From Undaria pinnatifida (lineage: Eukaryota; Sar; Phaeophyceae; Laminariales; Alariaceae): DNA of 64,000 nt. Position numbers and translations under genes: made by a program. Under the pieces are notes generated by a model. It was given only the letters and a program-made list of their open reading frames with translations. It did no database searches and was not told where the DNA came from. This document shows, piece by piece, positions 25,301 to 35,580 of the stretch; positions within the stretch are counted from its first letter, which is position 1, and every line of letters begins with the position of its first letter. The DNA lies in the NCBI GenBank assembly GCA_012845835.1, contig JABAKD010000030.1, forward strand, positions 9,833,805 through 9,897,804. Reading direction: 5' to 3'.

Positions 25301-27327
25301 AACTCGTACTATTCTGTACGCAGTGACGCCATCACGAACTGTCGAATGATGCTGCTCCCTGTTGTCGTTTGTCTGGTCGAGTTACACAAACCGCGAAACT
25401 TGAGAAGCCTCCTGTTAATTTCTTGGTACCGGGTACTGCACATAATATTGGGACGGTGTGACGATGTTGCTACTCTGTCCCACCATACGAGGTCGTATAC
25501 AAACGGGGGACATCCGATTTCAACTTATCTCCATGCATAGGGGCTCCCTTTTCCCCTCATGCCCATGCACTCCCCCCCCCCCGCGAAAATTTGCGCGTGT
25601 CGAGGGTTGGTTGATACTACTGCTGTATTGAACTTGTCTGCATGAACTTGTCTGCTTGAACTTGTCTGCTTGCGCTGAGTGTGGACTTTTCTTGCTTCAA
25701 TATTTAGCTGAAACAGTCAGTGTTCCATCTGCCGAACCTGGCTGAACCGAGCGTACCGTACCCAAATGGAGCCACAGGTACTTTTGCTACACGTACCCAG
25801 TGGTCATATATATCATATAATACGAGCAACTGCTATGTCATACAAGTACCAGTATAATCCGTCCGAGAGGCTCCGGAAGAGAGCACGAGTATCATACGAT
25901 CATAACAGCCATGTTCATTCAGCTTGCGCTGCCGGGGTTGTAACGAAGACCACTGATAGGGACAGCTTACGCTATACCTACAATGGGATCCTAAGGGTGC
26001 GCCAGCTAGCGTTGGGCTGCGAAAGCAACTGAGTTAAATCGACACACGACGCGTATGAAAATACGTGGAAGTGTGGTGAGCTAGAGCTTTATTTTTCCCC
26101 ATCCGCCGGAGGATAAAAAAACAAACAAAAAAGAAGCATGTTCATTCGGTCGGCATCGGCACTTGTGCGAGATTTTTTTTGTAAACAAAAAAATGGGACC
26201 CTCCCCATTAACAAAAACTCACCCACACACCGGTAGTATATTACAAGTACAAACAACGCAGGTTGCAAAGATGAGTATTGACCCGAAATTCGTCGAACTC
26301 ACGGCTGACGTCCTTGAAATATTATGTATATACATACGTGAAATACATTGGGGATTGCATGTACATGTTGGGTCCAGCGGGCTCGTCGGGAGACCGGGAA
26401 TGGAACATAAGTTACTATGCAATCAACGCGATTGTCACACAGCTCAGCTGCTGCGGGAGATGGCAGACCCGAGGAACAGAGATGCTCGAATTGCCTTGCT
26501 TGAGAGGGGGAGATCATGGTGCAGCAGCAAGTGAAGTTGCTGCATGGCATCGACACTGAAATCCGACCCCCCCTCCCGCCTCTCGCAAGAGTCGCTCGTA
26601 ACACCTTGGACGAAAAGTATACTGACTTTAGTACCGTCGTTGTACGCTGGTGGTATATACCAACAGGCATAATATATCAGTAGTCCCGGAAAAGAACACG
26701 ACGAGCGAGTACGTACCACATTCTCAAGCGCAAGAAGTATGGGCGAAAAGGGTAAAATTATCAGAAGCTACCCGTTTGTTGGGAGGCAACACAAAGCCTT
26801 GGGAGAACACCATACAGGTACAGGTACGTGGTACTAGTACCTTGTACTCTGCCGTGGGTACGTGGCGTGAATGTCGCGGGACCGACGGGAGAATAATATT
26901 TTATATCAAATTAGTACTGCTGCTGTCTGCTGTAATGAATGCTCCTATCTATGTAATCGAAAACATGGATGGCGAGGGGGTCAGTTCGATACAGCACGTC
27001 GGATCGATCATCATTTGTCCGCAAATCGCTCGGCGCGTCGGGGAAAAAACAGGTACACCCAAGGACGGCTGGCACAGCAGTGTCCTCTCTGGAGACCCTC
27101 TTGGCTCTCGCAGGTCGTATTCAGCCTATAAGCCCAAACTACGCCAATTGAGGCGGCCGGCCACAGCAGCAATTCACAATGGTAGAGAAATCAAATCTCA
27201 ACGATATTGCGCCATTTCGAAATAAACAAACGAAAACACAAAAATATCGTTCACAGCAGACCTTGTTGGACACGTTCCGCCAGAGCCCCGCCCTGCCTAG
27301 GTAGCTGTGCAGCTGCTGCGACGCCAT
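13361..27327 (-). CDS. TBC-domain Rab GTPase-activating protein with C-terminal ankyrin repeats
   Basis: Minus-strand exons, all phase-compatible: 27327-27262 (ATG), 24936-24767, 18568-18433, 17565-17449, 16979-16899, 16192-15953, 15174-14971, 14755-14731 (25 nt), 14481-14390 and 13795-13567, then a last exon from 13371. About 455 residues. The TBC domain covers roughly residues 30-290. The splice at 24767/18568 recreates INRDILRT (arginine finger, Arg83), and 18433/17565 recreates GYCQGQN (glutamine finger, Gln124). Both catalytic fingers are present, so an active Rab-GAP is expected from family knowledge. Residues about 360-440 match ankyrin repeats (SPLHLVALFNRPDVARVLL). In-frame splicing ends at a TGA at 13363-13361; a longer open frame to 13246 would need a one-base change in a G7 run. 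The start is the first in-frame ATG after an upstream stop. Rab target unknown. Confidence 0.82.
13796..14389. other. TBC-gene intron with a GGTGGGT minisatellite
   Basis: Acceptor TGTTTCAG|GGA and donor CTG|GTGTGT on the minus strand. At 13,868-14,010 it holds a degenerate GGTGGGTGGGT array interrupted by GGGACGGT blocks, which on the minus strand reads as Pro/Thr/His-rich peptides with no meaning as protein. Confidence 0.75.
14731..14755 (-). other. 25-nt micro-exon of the TBC-ankyrin gene
   Basis: Acceptor GGTGCCTTCAG and donor C|GTATGT flank 25 nt encoding RAVAQGLL plus one base. Without it the exon before (phase 0) and the exon after (needs one base) cannot be joined in frame. Confidence 0.7.
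15370..15550 (-). mobile_element. SINE body fragment (tRNA-derived family)
   Basis: Shares CTAGACGTAACT, GGGTCACTA, the C-run and GGTACGTGCCTTCGTTTTTA with the SINE copies at 23,975, 31,500 and 46,925. The tRNA-like head is missing. It lies in a TBC-gene intron. Confidence 0.55.
16225..16395. repeat. Degenerate TTTG/TTCG tetranucleotide tract
   Basis: Runs of TTGTTACT, TTGTTTG and CCGTTCGT in the intron between the two central TBC exons. Intronic simple sequence only. Confidence 0.75.
17690..18432. other. TBC-gene intron segment
   Basis: Holds a G11 run and GA-rich stretch at 17,753-17,795. No exon fits the phase here; the flanking exons already join through GYCQ|GQN. Confidence 0.5.
18765..19000 (+). 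repeat. Dispersed repeat family C, copy 2
   Basis: GCGAGATACAAAATACAAAT, GTGGTCACAGACTGTAAAC, AGAGGAAAGCAAATGGC and CACCGGGTACGAATATCAC match the order seen in copies 1 and 3. Confidence 0.6.
19144..19795 (+). mobile_element. Family A element joined to a transposase scrap
   Basis: Clear left arm (AAATACACTCCAGCTGTGAG) with all conserved blocks and a G21 run near 19,660. Its inner module (GAGCAAGAGGGAGCGGGG) runs directly into the Tc1/mariner-like fragment at 19,795. A more diverged left end lies just before it at 19,008-19,080. Inside the large TBC-gene intron. Confidence 0.7.
19793..20123 (-). pseudogene. Tc1/mariner-like transposase N-terminal fragment
   Basis: From the ATG at 20123 the frame reads ...MAERYGVGSAYPR, one TAA stop, then HWAECEAQIEETGELD, NKRRSGRPSLLTPTES and LRKINKENRSTN in the same frame. 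The NKRR-GRPS-LT pattern followed by basic helices is typical of the DNA-binding half of Tc1/mariner transposases. The catalytic DDE part is absent. It is truncated at the family A junction and therefore inactive. Confidence 0.5.
20880..23870 (-). pseudogene. Decayed non-LTR retrotransposon (LINE) reverse transcriptase
   Basis: Minus-strand pieces in reverse-transcriptase order: VWRTGEVPRQWKDATIKVLH (about 23,730), SNCRGVSLVAHA, a STVDM-like piece, QGLWQGCMLSPLLFD (about 22,080), AAGLTVWEKKTEIML (21,800), YGCVTWTLG (21,500) and RRTDNRMSYAKGLNKAQCES (21,380). Frames shift several times and a roughly 1-kb foreign block (22,330-23,330) splits it, so it is dead. It lies in the TBC-gene intron on the same strand. 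A related 3' copy is at 29,020. Confidence 0.8.
22574..22820. repeat. Two-copy 125-bp tandem repeat inside the LINE
   Basis: AGCAAAYCCCTCGACAGACAG begins at 22574 and again at 22699, each followed by a GGGATGTTTCAGTAACA block. A third, partial copy (CGACAGACAGCCTCGACAGC) is near 23,010. Confidence 0.75.
23870..23938 (+). mobile_element. Truncated family A left end
   Basis: AAATACACTCCAGCTGCGAG to CATCTTTGCAAGCTG, then the sequence changes abruptly into a SINE. Confidence 0.65.
23975..24315 (-). mobile_element. tRNA-derived SINE
   Basis: Read on the minus strand: a tRNA-like head (GCCGGTCGCCGATGTGG, then the B-box-like GGGGTTCAAATCCCACGTGG), then the conserved body with TCGACGAGGGAAGAAAT and GACCCCGGATCTGAGTTACG. 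The A and B boxes suggest an RNA polymerase III promoter. Confidence 0.65.
24937..27261. other. First intron of the TBC-ankyrin gene
   Basis: Donor AAG|GTCTGC and acceptor GTGCAG|CTT on the minus strand, phase 0. At 26,205-26,335 it holds a diverged family A right end (TGCAAAGATGAGTATTGACC, CTCACGGCTGACGTCC). At 26,088-26,125 it has a block beginning CTTTATTTTTCCCCATCCGC that recurs at 61,163. No further exon seen. Confidence 0.55.
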
Positions 27328-27642
27328 GCTGATGGTCTTCAAAAGACCATCGGTGTTCAATCCTCACGCCGCGCTGTGATTTCCTCCGAATACAAGCTGC
27401 TCACTGCAGTTGTTCGCCGTTGTTTTTCTGGGTGTTGAAAGTTTTGTTGTGTGGTTTTGTGTTCGGTGCTTCTTCAGGGAGTTCCATTATTCCAGATTCG
27501 CCTTTTTGCATTTCACCATTTTGCGGTTGCGGCGTGAGGTCATTCGCTGTTCGGTTGCACACCGCGGTGTGCTCTGTCCTCCAGAGCTGCTGTGCTGTGC
27601 CACCGCGTACCAGGAGCCTCTTGCGAACCAGCCAACCGCCAC
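27328..27642. promoter_or_regulatory. Divergent promoter region, TBC-ankyrin and COA4 genes
   Basis: The two start codons face away from each other with 315 bp between. I see no clear TATA box. The segment is T-rich on the plus strand. It probably contains both 5' untranslated leaders. Confidence 0.5.
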
Positions 27643-27840
27643 ATGGTTACCGAAGTTCCTTCTCGCCCTCTTGTACCTCCGTCCGTTATCCCAGACCAGC
27701 ATCAAGGTTCGAAGAGCGACTTTGGCGGAGAGGTAGACATCGAGGAGGCTATCGATCGCCACAGCTGCTCCTTCGATTACTACAAGTTGGAGGAGTGCCT
27801 TGGCGAGCACGATCGAGACTGGAGAAAGTGCCAAGTACAG
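27643..27840 (+). CDS. COA4: COA4-like cytochrome c oxidase assembly factor, first exon
   Basis: The 66-codon first exon runs from the ATG at 27643 to donor CAG|GTAAAT. Cys42-x9-Cys52 sits in SCSFDYYKLEEC, followed by LGEHDRDWRKC (Cys63). The phrase DWRKCQVQ and the preceding acidic DIEEAIDR segment match COA4/CHCHD8, a twin-CX9C protein of the mitochondrial intermembrane space needed for complex IV assembly. The fourth Cys and the second helix must be in a later exon, which I could not find among the repeats after 27,840. The spacing between the two motifs is one residue longer than I expect for the family. Divergent from the TBC gene. Confidence 0.75.
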
Positions 27841-28049
27841 GTAAATAGTGTCTTTGTTGCAGTGATATGTTGCTGATTTCGTGCCTGGGATGTGCATTTT
27901 GAATATCTGACGGCCGCTCACTGGCGAGGCAACTTTAATGAAGGCCTCACCCCAAACCTTCGAGGGGTACTTCGGACTACTTGAAAGCCCCAAAGCCCTT
28001 CCTATTTTAATTCCAAGTAATTTGTCCCCAAAGGCAGGTTTCCAGTTGT

Positions 28050-28500
28050 AAAGGCGTTGAGTGTTGAGGGCAGGGGCACGCGGTACCGCGCGCGGTACTG
28101 GATGGGACCGTCCTCGCCTTTTTTTCGGGTCTTCCCGAGGGAAGGTTTGGGAACGGGTTCCCGTTTATTTCTCGGGACGGGAATGGGGCGTGAAGGTTGG
28201 AAGCCATTCGGTTGACGGGATGGTGTTGGAGCACTGCTGTATGGTACACGATTTATTAGTGGGACGGGACGGGTCGGGACGGGATCGGGGAACGGGTAGG
28301 GTCATCGGTCGGGACCATAGTCCGCACATTGGTCGGGAAAGCGGCCGGGGGTATGGTCGGGAACTCGGTCGGGGATATGGTCGCGAACATGGTCGGGAAA
28401 TCGGTCGGGAAATAGTCGGGAGGCGCAGCGGGATGGTTGGGACCACGATCGCGAAGGCGAATAGGTTGTGTTTTGTCTTCACATCAAACAGCAAATAAAC
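28050..28500. repeat. GGTCGGGAA-rich repeat (family D), copy 1
   Basis: Degenerate units of 11-16 bp built on GGTCGGGAA and GGGACGGGA. Similar tracts are at 30,745-30,870 and 31,110-31,440; the last two also share TCACACGGTTTCC. The open frames across it are repeat artefacts. Confidence 0.65.
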
Positions 28501-28770
28501 CGTTCTGCTTTCTACCCAACATCAGTACACGCAGCGTTCGTGCTGACTCGTCATCCGAGAGATACAAATTGTGTGGTCGCAGAATGCGAGACAGAGAAAA
28601 CCAGAACAATCGCAATTAAACAAGGTAAAGCAAGTGACGTGATAGCGTACTGGGTACGAGAACACAGCACAGAATATGCCAAACCATGAAAAAACAATGA
28701 CTATAAAAAGCCATGAAGCCGACAGAGTTTTGAAGAATGTGATGCAAGAAAATCAGAAAAAGGCTGCAAG
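28480..28770 (+). repeat. Dispersed repeat family C, copy 3
   Basis: GAGAGATACAAATTGTGTGG, CAGAATGCGAGACAGAG, GTAAAGCAAGTGACG and GTACTGGGTACGAGAACAC follow the family order. Confidence 0.6.
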
Positions 28771-29019
28771 AACAACAACAAACTTGCTTGTTAAGAGGAA
28801 CAGATAACTGCTGCACGGGCGAAACAACACGAAGAGGAGGAAGGAGCATAAGGCCGGCTGAGAGGGAAAGTAAGGAGCAAAGGAAGAAACAAGGCGGAAA
28901 AAAAAAAAAGTCTCTTTGCTGCCGCTTTCGCGCTCCCCCCATTGAACTTGGCGAAAAAACAAAACAAAGCAACTACCACTGACTTTAAGGTATAGGGATA
29001 TATGATATTTATAGTAGCG

Positions 29020-29735
29020 CACGTTCCACTTACTATTAGACGAATCGGTACTTTGCCACACGATCTGCCGTTTCGTTTCTGCATTCGTCGACAGCTGTAT
29101 CAGTACGGCTGCCCCCCCCCCCCTTGTCGTTGCTCTTTTGCGTCCTCTGCTGCGTGCCGTAGCCAGCTCTGCTCCGCCTCACCCCTATGCCATCTCGTCA
29201 TGAAGCGGTCCGTCGCGTCGACGATCCCCCGGTACCATTTCCCACACTTCTTAGCCGCCCTCGGCCATACCACCGTCTCTACTCCGAACAGCCAAGGGGA
29301 GCTATCAGCGGACCCCTCCGTGGCTTGGAATACCCTGATGACTGCTATTTAATAGACATTGGGCCCAGTTCTTTTCTGGTCGGCCTGGTCCCGGGTTCTC
29401 CCCACCAGCCATCGTCCCAAACATCACCAGATCGGTCAGCCGCTCATTGGTCGTCCGTTGTACGGCCCCCCGCAAAGAGGAGGCGTCGTTTTGCGGATGG
29501 TCGTCTCAACGCTATCGCGCTGTGCGTTCTTGAGAGCCTTGACGTACGACATGAGGTGGTCGGTGCGTTGTTGGCGCCAGAAGCCAATGATTCGTAGGAG
29601 GAGGTTGTGGTGTGCCGTTCGGAGCTCGGCGAAGTGCTCCTGGCCGAGAGTCGAAATGTGTGTGCATAGCTTTTTTCCCACTCGAGGAGGGCAATTACGT
29701 TCCGCTGGTTTATCACCGGTCGCGCCGGTGGTGTA
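29020..29735 (-). pseudogene. LINE 3' fragment, second copy
   Basis: The minus frame gives AELRTAHHNLLLRIIGFWRQ, QRTDHLMSYVKALKNAQRD and SVETTIRK, the C-terminal part of a non-LTR reverse transcriptase ORF. The downstream part is collinear with 20,900-21,290 (shared CCATCTCG-CATGAA and GATCCCCCGGTACCA blocks). 5'-truncated, as is usual for LINE copies. Confidence 0.75.
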
Positions 29736-29849
29736 GTGACTATAACCTCGAATGCTATAGACCAGGGTTGGTTTTGTTGTTCGAATGCCACGTGGGTCGG
29801 ACTTTTGAGTTTATTGGCGAAAATAGAAAACCAAAGGAACTGAGAAGCG

Positions 29850-30010
29850 CGTAGCAGCGAAGATAGGCGCAATTCGATTCGGGTTGTCGACGGAAGAAAA
29901 TAGCTGGATTGCCGCGTTACAACACGATGGCGCGTGCGTAGTGGGGAGGGAGGAAAAGAGCCTGCTTGTTGACCCCGGATCTGAGTTTCGTTTAGGGGGG
30001 AAGAAGGAAG
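29850..30010 (+). mobile_element. SINE body fragment, plus orientation
   Basis: GTCGACGGAAGAAAATAGC and GACCCCGGATCTGAGTT are the reverse complement of blocks in the SINE at 23,975. Confidence 0.5.
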
Positions 30011-30179
30011 AGTGATAATACAGTTAGTATGTGGAAGGGATGAGCAAACAGAATAAATACGCCGAAATTGCTGGTAGTAACTGTACGCGTCATACGTATG
30101 ACATACCCGGTAAGTCAGCTGGGTAAATACAAAAAAATACCGTTTTTTTTTATATATACTTGGATGTATGTATATACAG

Positions 30180-30365
30180 CAGTTTCCGTGCGCAGAACGA
30201 CCCTGGCATTAGCAGGGGAGTCACCGACCTGTATCCTTCACGAGGGTACACCCCCCGTAACACGCGCGATCGAAGTATCACACGCAGCTTGCAAAGCTGA
30301 GTTTTGATGAAAAAAACTTTTTTGGTCGATCTCATGGCTGAAGTGTATTTTTCATTTTTTTTCGA
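30180..30365 (-). mobile_element. Family A right-arm fragment
   Basis: AGGGGAGTCACCGACCTGTA, CGCGATCGAAGTATCACACG, GCTTGCAAAGCTGAG and GGCTGAAGTGTATTTTTCAT: one inverted arm of the family. Confidence 0.65.
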
Positions 30366-30744
30366 GCAGAAAAACGCGGTTTGCATCCAAACCTCACGTG
30401 CGTACACGGGGATAGGGGATGCAGAAACCCAATCCCCGGGGATGCTGCGGAAACCCGGGGATTTGCCTTAAGTGTGCCCAAGGCCAAAAAAGTTTAAAAG
30501 GCTTGCCACGCGCGACACTCCGCATGGATCGCGCCCAAACCGCCGGCAACGTGAGCCCGACGGTCGAGTTGTGCCTACCCCACCCGACGTTTCGGACAAA
30601 GGTGCGAGCACGAAGAAATGTGCCCGAAGAAAAAATAATAATCACAAATATACATATACATACACAAAATCGGTATGATACAGCATTTCATATTGCGTGT
30701 TTGTAAGATAGTATAATATATAATGATAGAAATCATACGTTGTG

Positions 30745-31440
30745 TTGTATTTGCTGTCAGAGTCCTGGATGATGTTGGTCGGTAACGAAGTGTCACACGG
30801 TTTCCAGTTCCCGTCCCGTCTCGTTCCCGTCCCGGCCACATTTTCCCGCCCCGACCTTTGCCGCGCTGCGCTATCAATAACTATCTAAGAACTATGAGAC
30901 TGACACAACACATCACGCAGTTCATCAAAGAGAACTGACATCGCGTCACGTCGCACGTATAGCTTACTAGGTACACATCAACGGAGAGCACTGCATAACA
31001 GCTGCCCCTCGTTTTTTCCGCCCGCTTTTTGGTTTATGTAAAACTATTTTAAATTGTTCATACGAAAACTAGAATTCTGGTTGTAACATACAAAAACTAG
31101 AAGTCTGGTTGTAAAAGATGGACACGAAACAACTGCCCCAGTAATGAAATGCGGGATGGTAGACGCTGTGTTCGAACGTGGGGATGAGATGTGAACAACT
31201 TGCCAGGCAGTGGGACGGGAAGAGGTCGGGAAAGGAACAGGCAGAGGGATGGTGAACACTCCGGGACGGGAACAAGACACCTCACGGCGGGATGGCAGAC
31301 GGTAGGAACAGAAACCAAGGACGATAATGGTCGGGAAATCGTGGTCGGGAACAAAATATCACACGGTTTCCCGTCCCCGCCCCGTCACGTTCCCGTCTCG
31401 ACCACATTTCCGGTCGCGACCTTCAGCGCGCATGCCCCTG
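30745..31440. repeat. GGTCGGGAA-rich repeats (family D), copies 2 and 3
   Basis: Two tracts (30,745-30,870 and 31,110-31,440) share TCACACGGTTTCC, CGTTCCCGTC and CGACC blocks. Between them are direct repeats AAAACTAGAATTCTGGTTGT and AAAACTAGAAGTCTGGTTGT about 30 bp apart. Confidence 0.55.
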
Positions 31441-31499
31441 TTTTCCGTTTTTAAAGGATCGCTTTTACTCTCTAGCTCGACTCGTCAACTCGTAATAGG

Positions 31500-31840
31500 T
31501 TTCACCCGCAACGACCTTCCGGAAGCTGTGTAGTCACAGGTGTCTTCCCTTCTCCCTCCCGGTACATGCTTTCATTTTTATCGCGCATAGGGGTCAGCAT
31601 TCACACTTTCAGGTTTTTACGCTCGTCGACTTTTGTCGAATTGCTGCTACCTTACGACGCTCTCAAGCTTTCCGCCCGTAAATTTCTCAAACTGTACAAG
31701 GAAAAAACGAGCACGAGCATGCACTCGGGAGGATTCGAATCGGCATTATTGACTTTTAGTAGGGATGAAATTCCCCTGCTACTCCACAGGGGATGCCTAC
31801 AATGTCAAAATCGTACCTGTTATTCGTTTTTTTTATTTGA
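31500..31840 (-). mobile_element. tRNA-derived SINE
   Basis: Minus-strand head ends in the B-box-like CCGATTCGAATCCTCCCGAG. The body then carries CTCGTGCTCG, GCGGAAAGC, the TCGACAAAAG block and GCGCGATAAAAATGAAAGC, ending near the C/T-rich stretch at 31,545. Confidence 0.65.
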
Positions 31841-32261
31841 GATTGCGTGATTGGCCGAAAAATGAAATCACTGCGCTGGCATTTTCACAATTTTGACGAA
31901 AACTGAATTCGGTTTGGATAGCACCTATTGGCATCATCGGTGTAAGAAAAATACCTGAACACTAGGGCTGTGAAGTCGGCTGCATTTCACGACTAATAAC
32001 TAGTCGCTAGTAGGCTTCGCCGACTAGCTGACTTTAGTCGGTCACTTGGCTGGCGTAGCCAGCCAACTTGCTGACTAAAATCGGGAGGGGGAAGCGAGCC
32101 AACCCTCCCCCACCGGCCGGGGGGTTCCCGCTGAAGGGGCCCCCGGAGGGCCCGCCGGAGGTACCTCAGGAGGATCGCGCTGGAGGTCCCCGCTGGAGGC
32201 GAAAAACACGCTATTTGGCTTCATTTTTACACAAGAAAAGCGCAATCAACATCATCAAAAA

Positions 32262-33292
32262 TATACATACACTTCAGCTGTGAGATGGATGATTTCGTCG
32301 AAACTCATCTTTGCAAGCTGTGTGTCATGCGCCGATCGCGCGTGGCACTGGGTGTGTGTCCTCATTTGAGGGCTGGGACTCCTCTTATAACTAACCGGGG
32401 TCAACAGGGTGATGCTAATCAATCTGTGCACGGCAACTACAAAACCCGTTTTTGAGGGGAAATACGTCTGACGGCTGTGGAATGCACCAACATGACGTAA
32501 ATATTATATGCGACCTAAACCTCTTGAAAACCCTCCCCCCCCCCCCCCCCCGCGCCCCCCCCCCCTTTTTTTTTCTCGCTCTCTCTTGCTTGAACGCCCC
32601 ACCTAATGTCGAAATCCGCCAGAGTAATAAACACTTCCACGCCCTGGATATTGCCTCATTATCTTTTTAGAGCCGTCTATGCCGCTGCTGCAATTCCCAT
32701 CCCCCCCCCGCCCCGAACGCCCCCTCCTTCCCCACCACCTGCACCATCGCCTAGACATAGCACCACGCGTGTAGCAAAACCCTACATGTATGCGACCTAA
32801 AGCCCTCCCTCCCCGCCCCCCGCCCCCCCCGCCACATTCCCCCCCCCTCCCCCACGAGAAGGATTTATAGTTCCACGCACAAATTGAGCTGCCACGCCCG
32901 TCCCCTCCCCCCCCTCCCCCCCTCCAGCCCGCCTTTTGATCAAAATCAGGCCCCCACGCCCTTACAAAGTCCACCCTCCCCTCACCGGTTATTCGACTTA
33001 CAGGATTCACTTGGTATACTGATGTATTTCCTTCCGCAGCTGTCAGATGTTGTTCCCCTCAATAACGGGTTTTATGGTTTCCGCGCACAGACTGCCTAAC
33101 ATCACCCTGTTGACCCTGATAGCTACACTGTAGTTGCAAGGGGAGTCGCCGACCTATATCCTTAATGAGGACACACAACTCGTAATACGCGCGATCGGAG
33201 TGTCACACCCAGCTTGCAAAGATGAGTTTCGACAAAATCTTCGATCTCACAGCTGGAGTGCATTTTAATTTTTACAATATAATCGTATGACC
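32262..33292. mobile_element. Family A element with both long inverted arms
   Basis: The left arm (CTTCAGCTGTGAGATGGATG at 32,272) and the inverted right arm (ending CACAGCTGGAGTGCATTTTA at 33,270) face each other across C-rich central modules. Each arm is about 250-300 bp with the same block order. This is the clearest full-length copy and shows that the family is a long terminal-inverted-repeat element. Confidence 0.75.
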
Positions 33293-33430
33293 GGTGAGGA
33301 GAGGGCGGGGGATTCAAAGGGGGGGACGGGTTAATTGTAACTTAATGATCGTATGAATAAATTGAGCTACTGCATGGATGACTCGAAAGGTAAAACTCTT
33401 GAGATAGTATCACTGGTCGGGTAGTGTTTA

Positions 33431-33940
33431 TAACCCTGAACCCTGGCGGGTTCTCGCGGGTTTGCGGGGTTTTTATATTTTGGTGGGACGACGGGGGAGG
33501 GAGGGGGGGGAGAACGGGGGGGAACGGAGGTGGATGAGAGCGAAATATTTTACCTGCTCGCTAATAACGTATGACCTACATAGATTCCCATAAGTTTCAA
33601 GACCAAAACGTGGCTTCAGTTTATACAAGAAAAACACGAGCACGAGAAGTACAAAAAGTGGAACAAGTATTTCTGCCCCGGACTATAACCCTGAACCCTG
33701 GCGGGTTCTGGCGGGTTTGCGGGGTTTTTTATTTATGGTGGGACGGCGGGGGAGGGAGGGGGGGGAGAACGGGGGGGGAACGGAGGTGGATGAGAGCAAA
33801 ATATTTTACCTGCTTGCTAATAACGTATGACCTACACAGATTCCCATGAGTTCCAAGACCAAGACGTGGCTTCAGTTTACACAAGAAAAACACGAGCACG
33901 AGAAGTACAAAAAATGGAACGAGTATTTCTGCCCCGGACT
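33431..33940. repeat. 255-bp tandem duplication
   Basis: TAACCCTGAACCCTGGCGGG starts at 33431 and again at 33686. Both copies carry a GGGACG-CGGGGGAGGGAGGGGGG stretch and end at CTGCCCCGGACT. Nearly identical, so recent. Confidence 0.85.
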
Positions 33941-35580
33941 GGAGGACCGTGGCAGCAGTTGTTTCAATCGCAATATCACCTGACGGAGATACCAGCGTAA
34001 CAGCGAACTCATCACGGAGCTATCGTAGCCGTGATCCCTCCAAATGATCCCCATAAGTGAAGGTCTTGGATCCCTCTGTGGGGATGTTCGTTTTGACATG
34101 TTTCTCCCAACCTTGCGCGAAACGCGGGCGTCGATGACGACGGCAACTCGTGAACCATCTATATCATACGATGCATCACCTCAATACCTGGTATCAAACA
34201 GAAAGCAAAGCATTTTCGCAAAAAAAAAAAACAGACAAAATATATTATACCTCGAAGCATAACATCAAGCGAGGAAGCCGCCTGATGGACCCATAGCTAC
34301 AACACGATGCACTCGGACGACTCGTCGGAAGAACGCCAGCTCTGCATATTGTTCCGCCATGTGTGTGCGTGTGGATCTCCCGCGACGCGTGGCAGTGTCA
34401 CAGGGCATGTGAGGGTCGAGTCCTTTTGGTGCCGGCATAATATCTACGCAATTCGTCTTTTTTGCATGAATTTGCATACGAGCGTAATGCCATAATCAGG
34501 GCTGAGCTAGCGTTGTCCTCCGTTTAGGGGCATAGCGCGGTAGCGTGCAAACCATTGCCGGATATTTTGCCCCCTGTGGAAAATGCCTCCGAAAAAATCA
34601 CGAAACTTTGCTTTATATGCGTGTTGTTATAGAGTGTCAGTATAGCTGGCAATAGATTCGGTAGGATAGTCCGCAGATTCATGGTCTATTGGCCACAAGA
34701 AGGTTCTCTTAAACGGAATATTCTGAGTGAAGCGGATAACCCGTAGAATCTAGCTAGTTTGTACCACAAGAGCGTTCTCGGAAATGGAACGCTCCTCCTC
34801 TGGACAAGATAGATAGAAGTAAGCGCGTTAAGCGCTCATGGGAACATTAGGACATCCAGGAGAACGTTCCTTGTACGTTCCATAGGAAAAGGTCCGGAAC
34901 AGAGCACAGTAGCAATGCTGGGGTGAAGCGAACTCTGTGAGCTTCACCCCACCCCCGTGCTCTCCCTACCTGCTCTGCCTGCTCTACCAGCTGTACCTGC
35001 TATACTTGCTCTGCCCTGCACTACCGTGTGCCAAGGGCCTGTGTTGTCTGTCTTTTAGAGTCCAATGAAGAGGAAATAATGTATAAGCTTTTGAGTCTAT
35101 CCAGCGAGCCATGAGGAGAGACCAAACAAGGGCACCGGAACCCATGAGGAGCACGCTTCCCAACACCGACCAACCACGCATCCCCCACTCGGAGTACCAC
35201 AACAGTGTACAAAACGGACAAAGCGCACGCTCTGCGTTGTTATGAGTGACGGCTGACATGACACCAGATCATACCGCAAAAAATACTTTTGTGGGTCGAT
35301 ACCACATGACTCATCTCTAGCGAACGTATTTTGAGCTATCTCGGCGTGGTGGGGAACATGACGGGGAATAATTTTCCCTTTTGGTGGTGGCACAAAAACA
35401 TAACGAAGCATCATTGAGGCATAATTCACCTTTTTAGTGTCGCAATCAATGGAAAAACGGGCATAGAAGAGGTGACGTAATCGGCGAAAAGGGGAGCATA
35501 AAGGAGTCGAGCCTGCATGTGCAAGAGTGTGTCCGCAGCCCGCAGCAATTCACGAAACACAGCTGCACCCCGCGTTAAAA
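33941..35580. other. Interior of the hAT-like element, no gene supported
   Basis: Contains short open stretches on both strands (for example 34,265-34,477 minus) but no domain. At 34,955-35,030 there is a CTGCTCTACCTGCT-like run of tandem pentamers and hexamers. Confidence 0.4.

Noticed and set aside
28680..28800. Possible second COA4 exon (SFEECDARK) after CCGACAG
   Set aside because: No pyrimidine tract before the AG and the Cys spacing is two residues short of CX9C.
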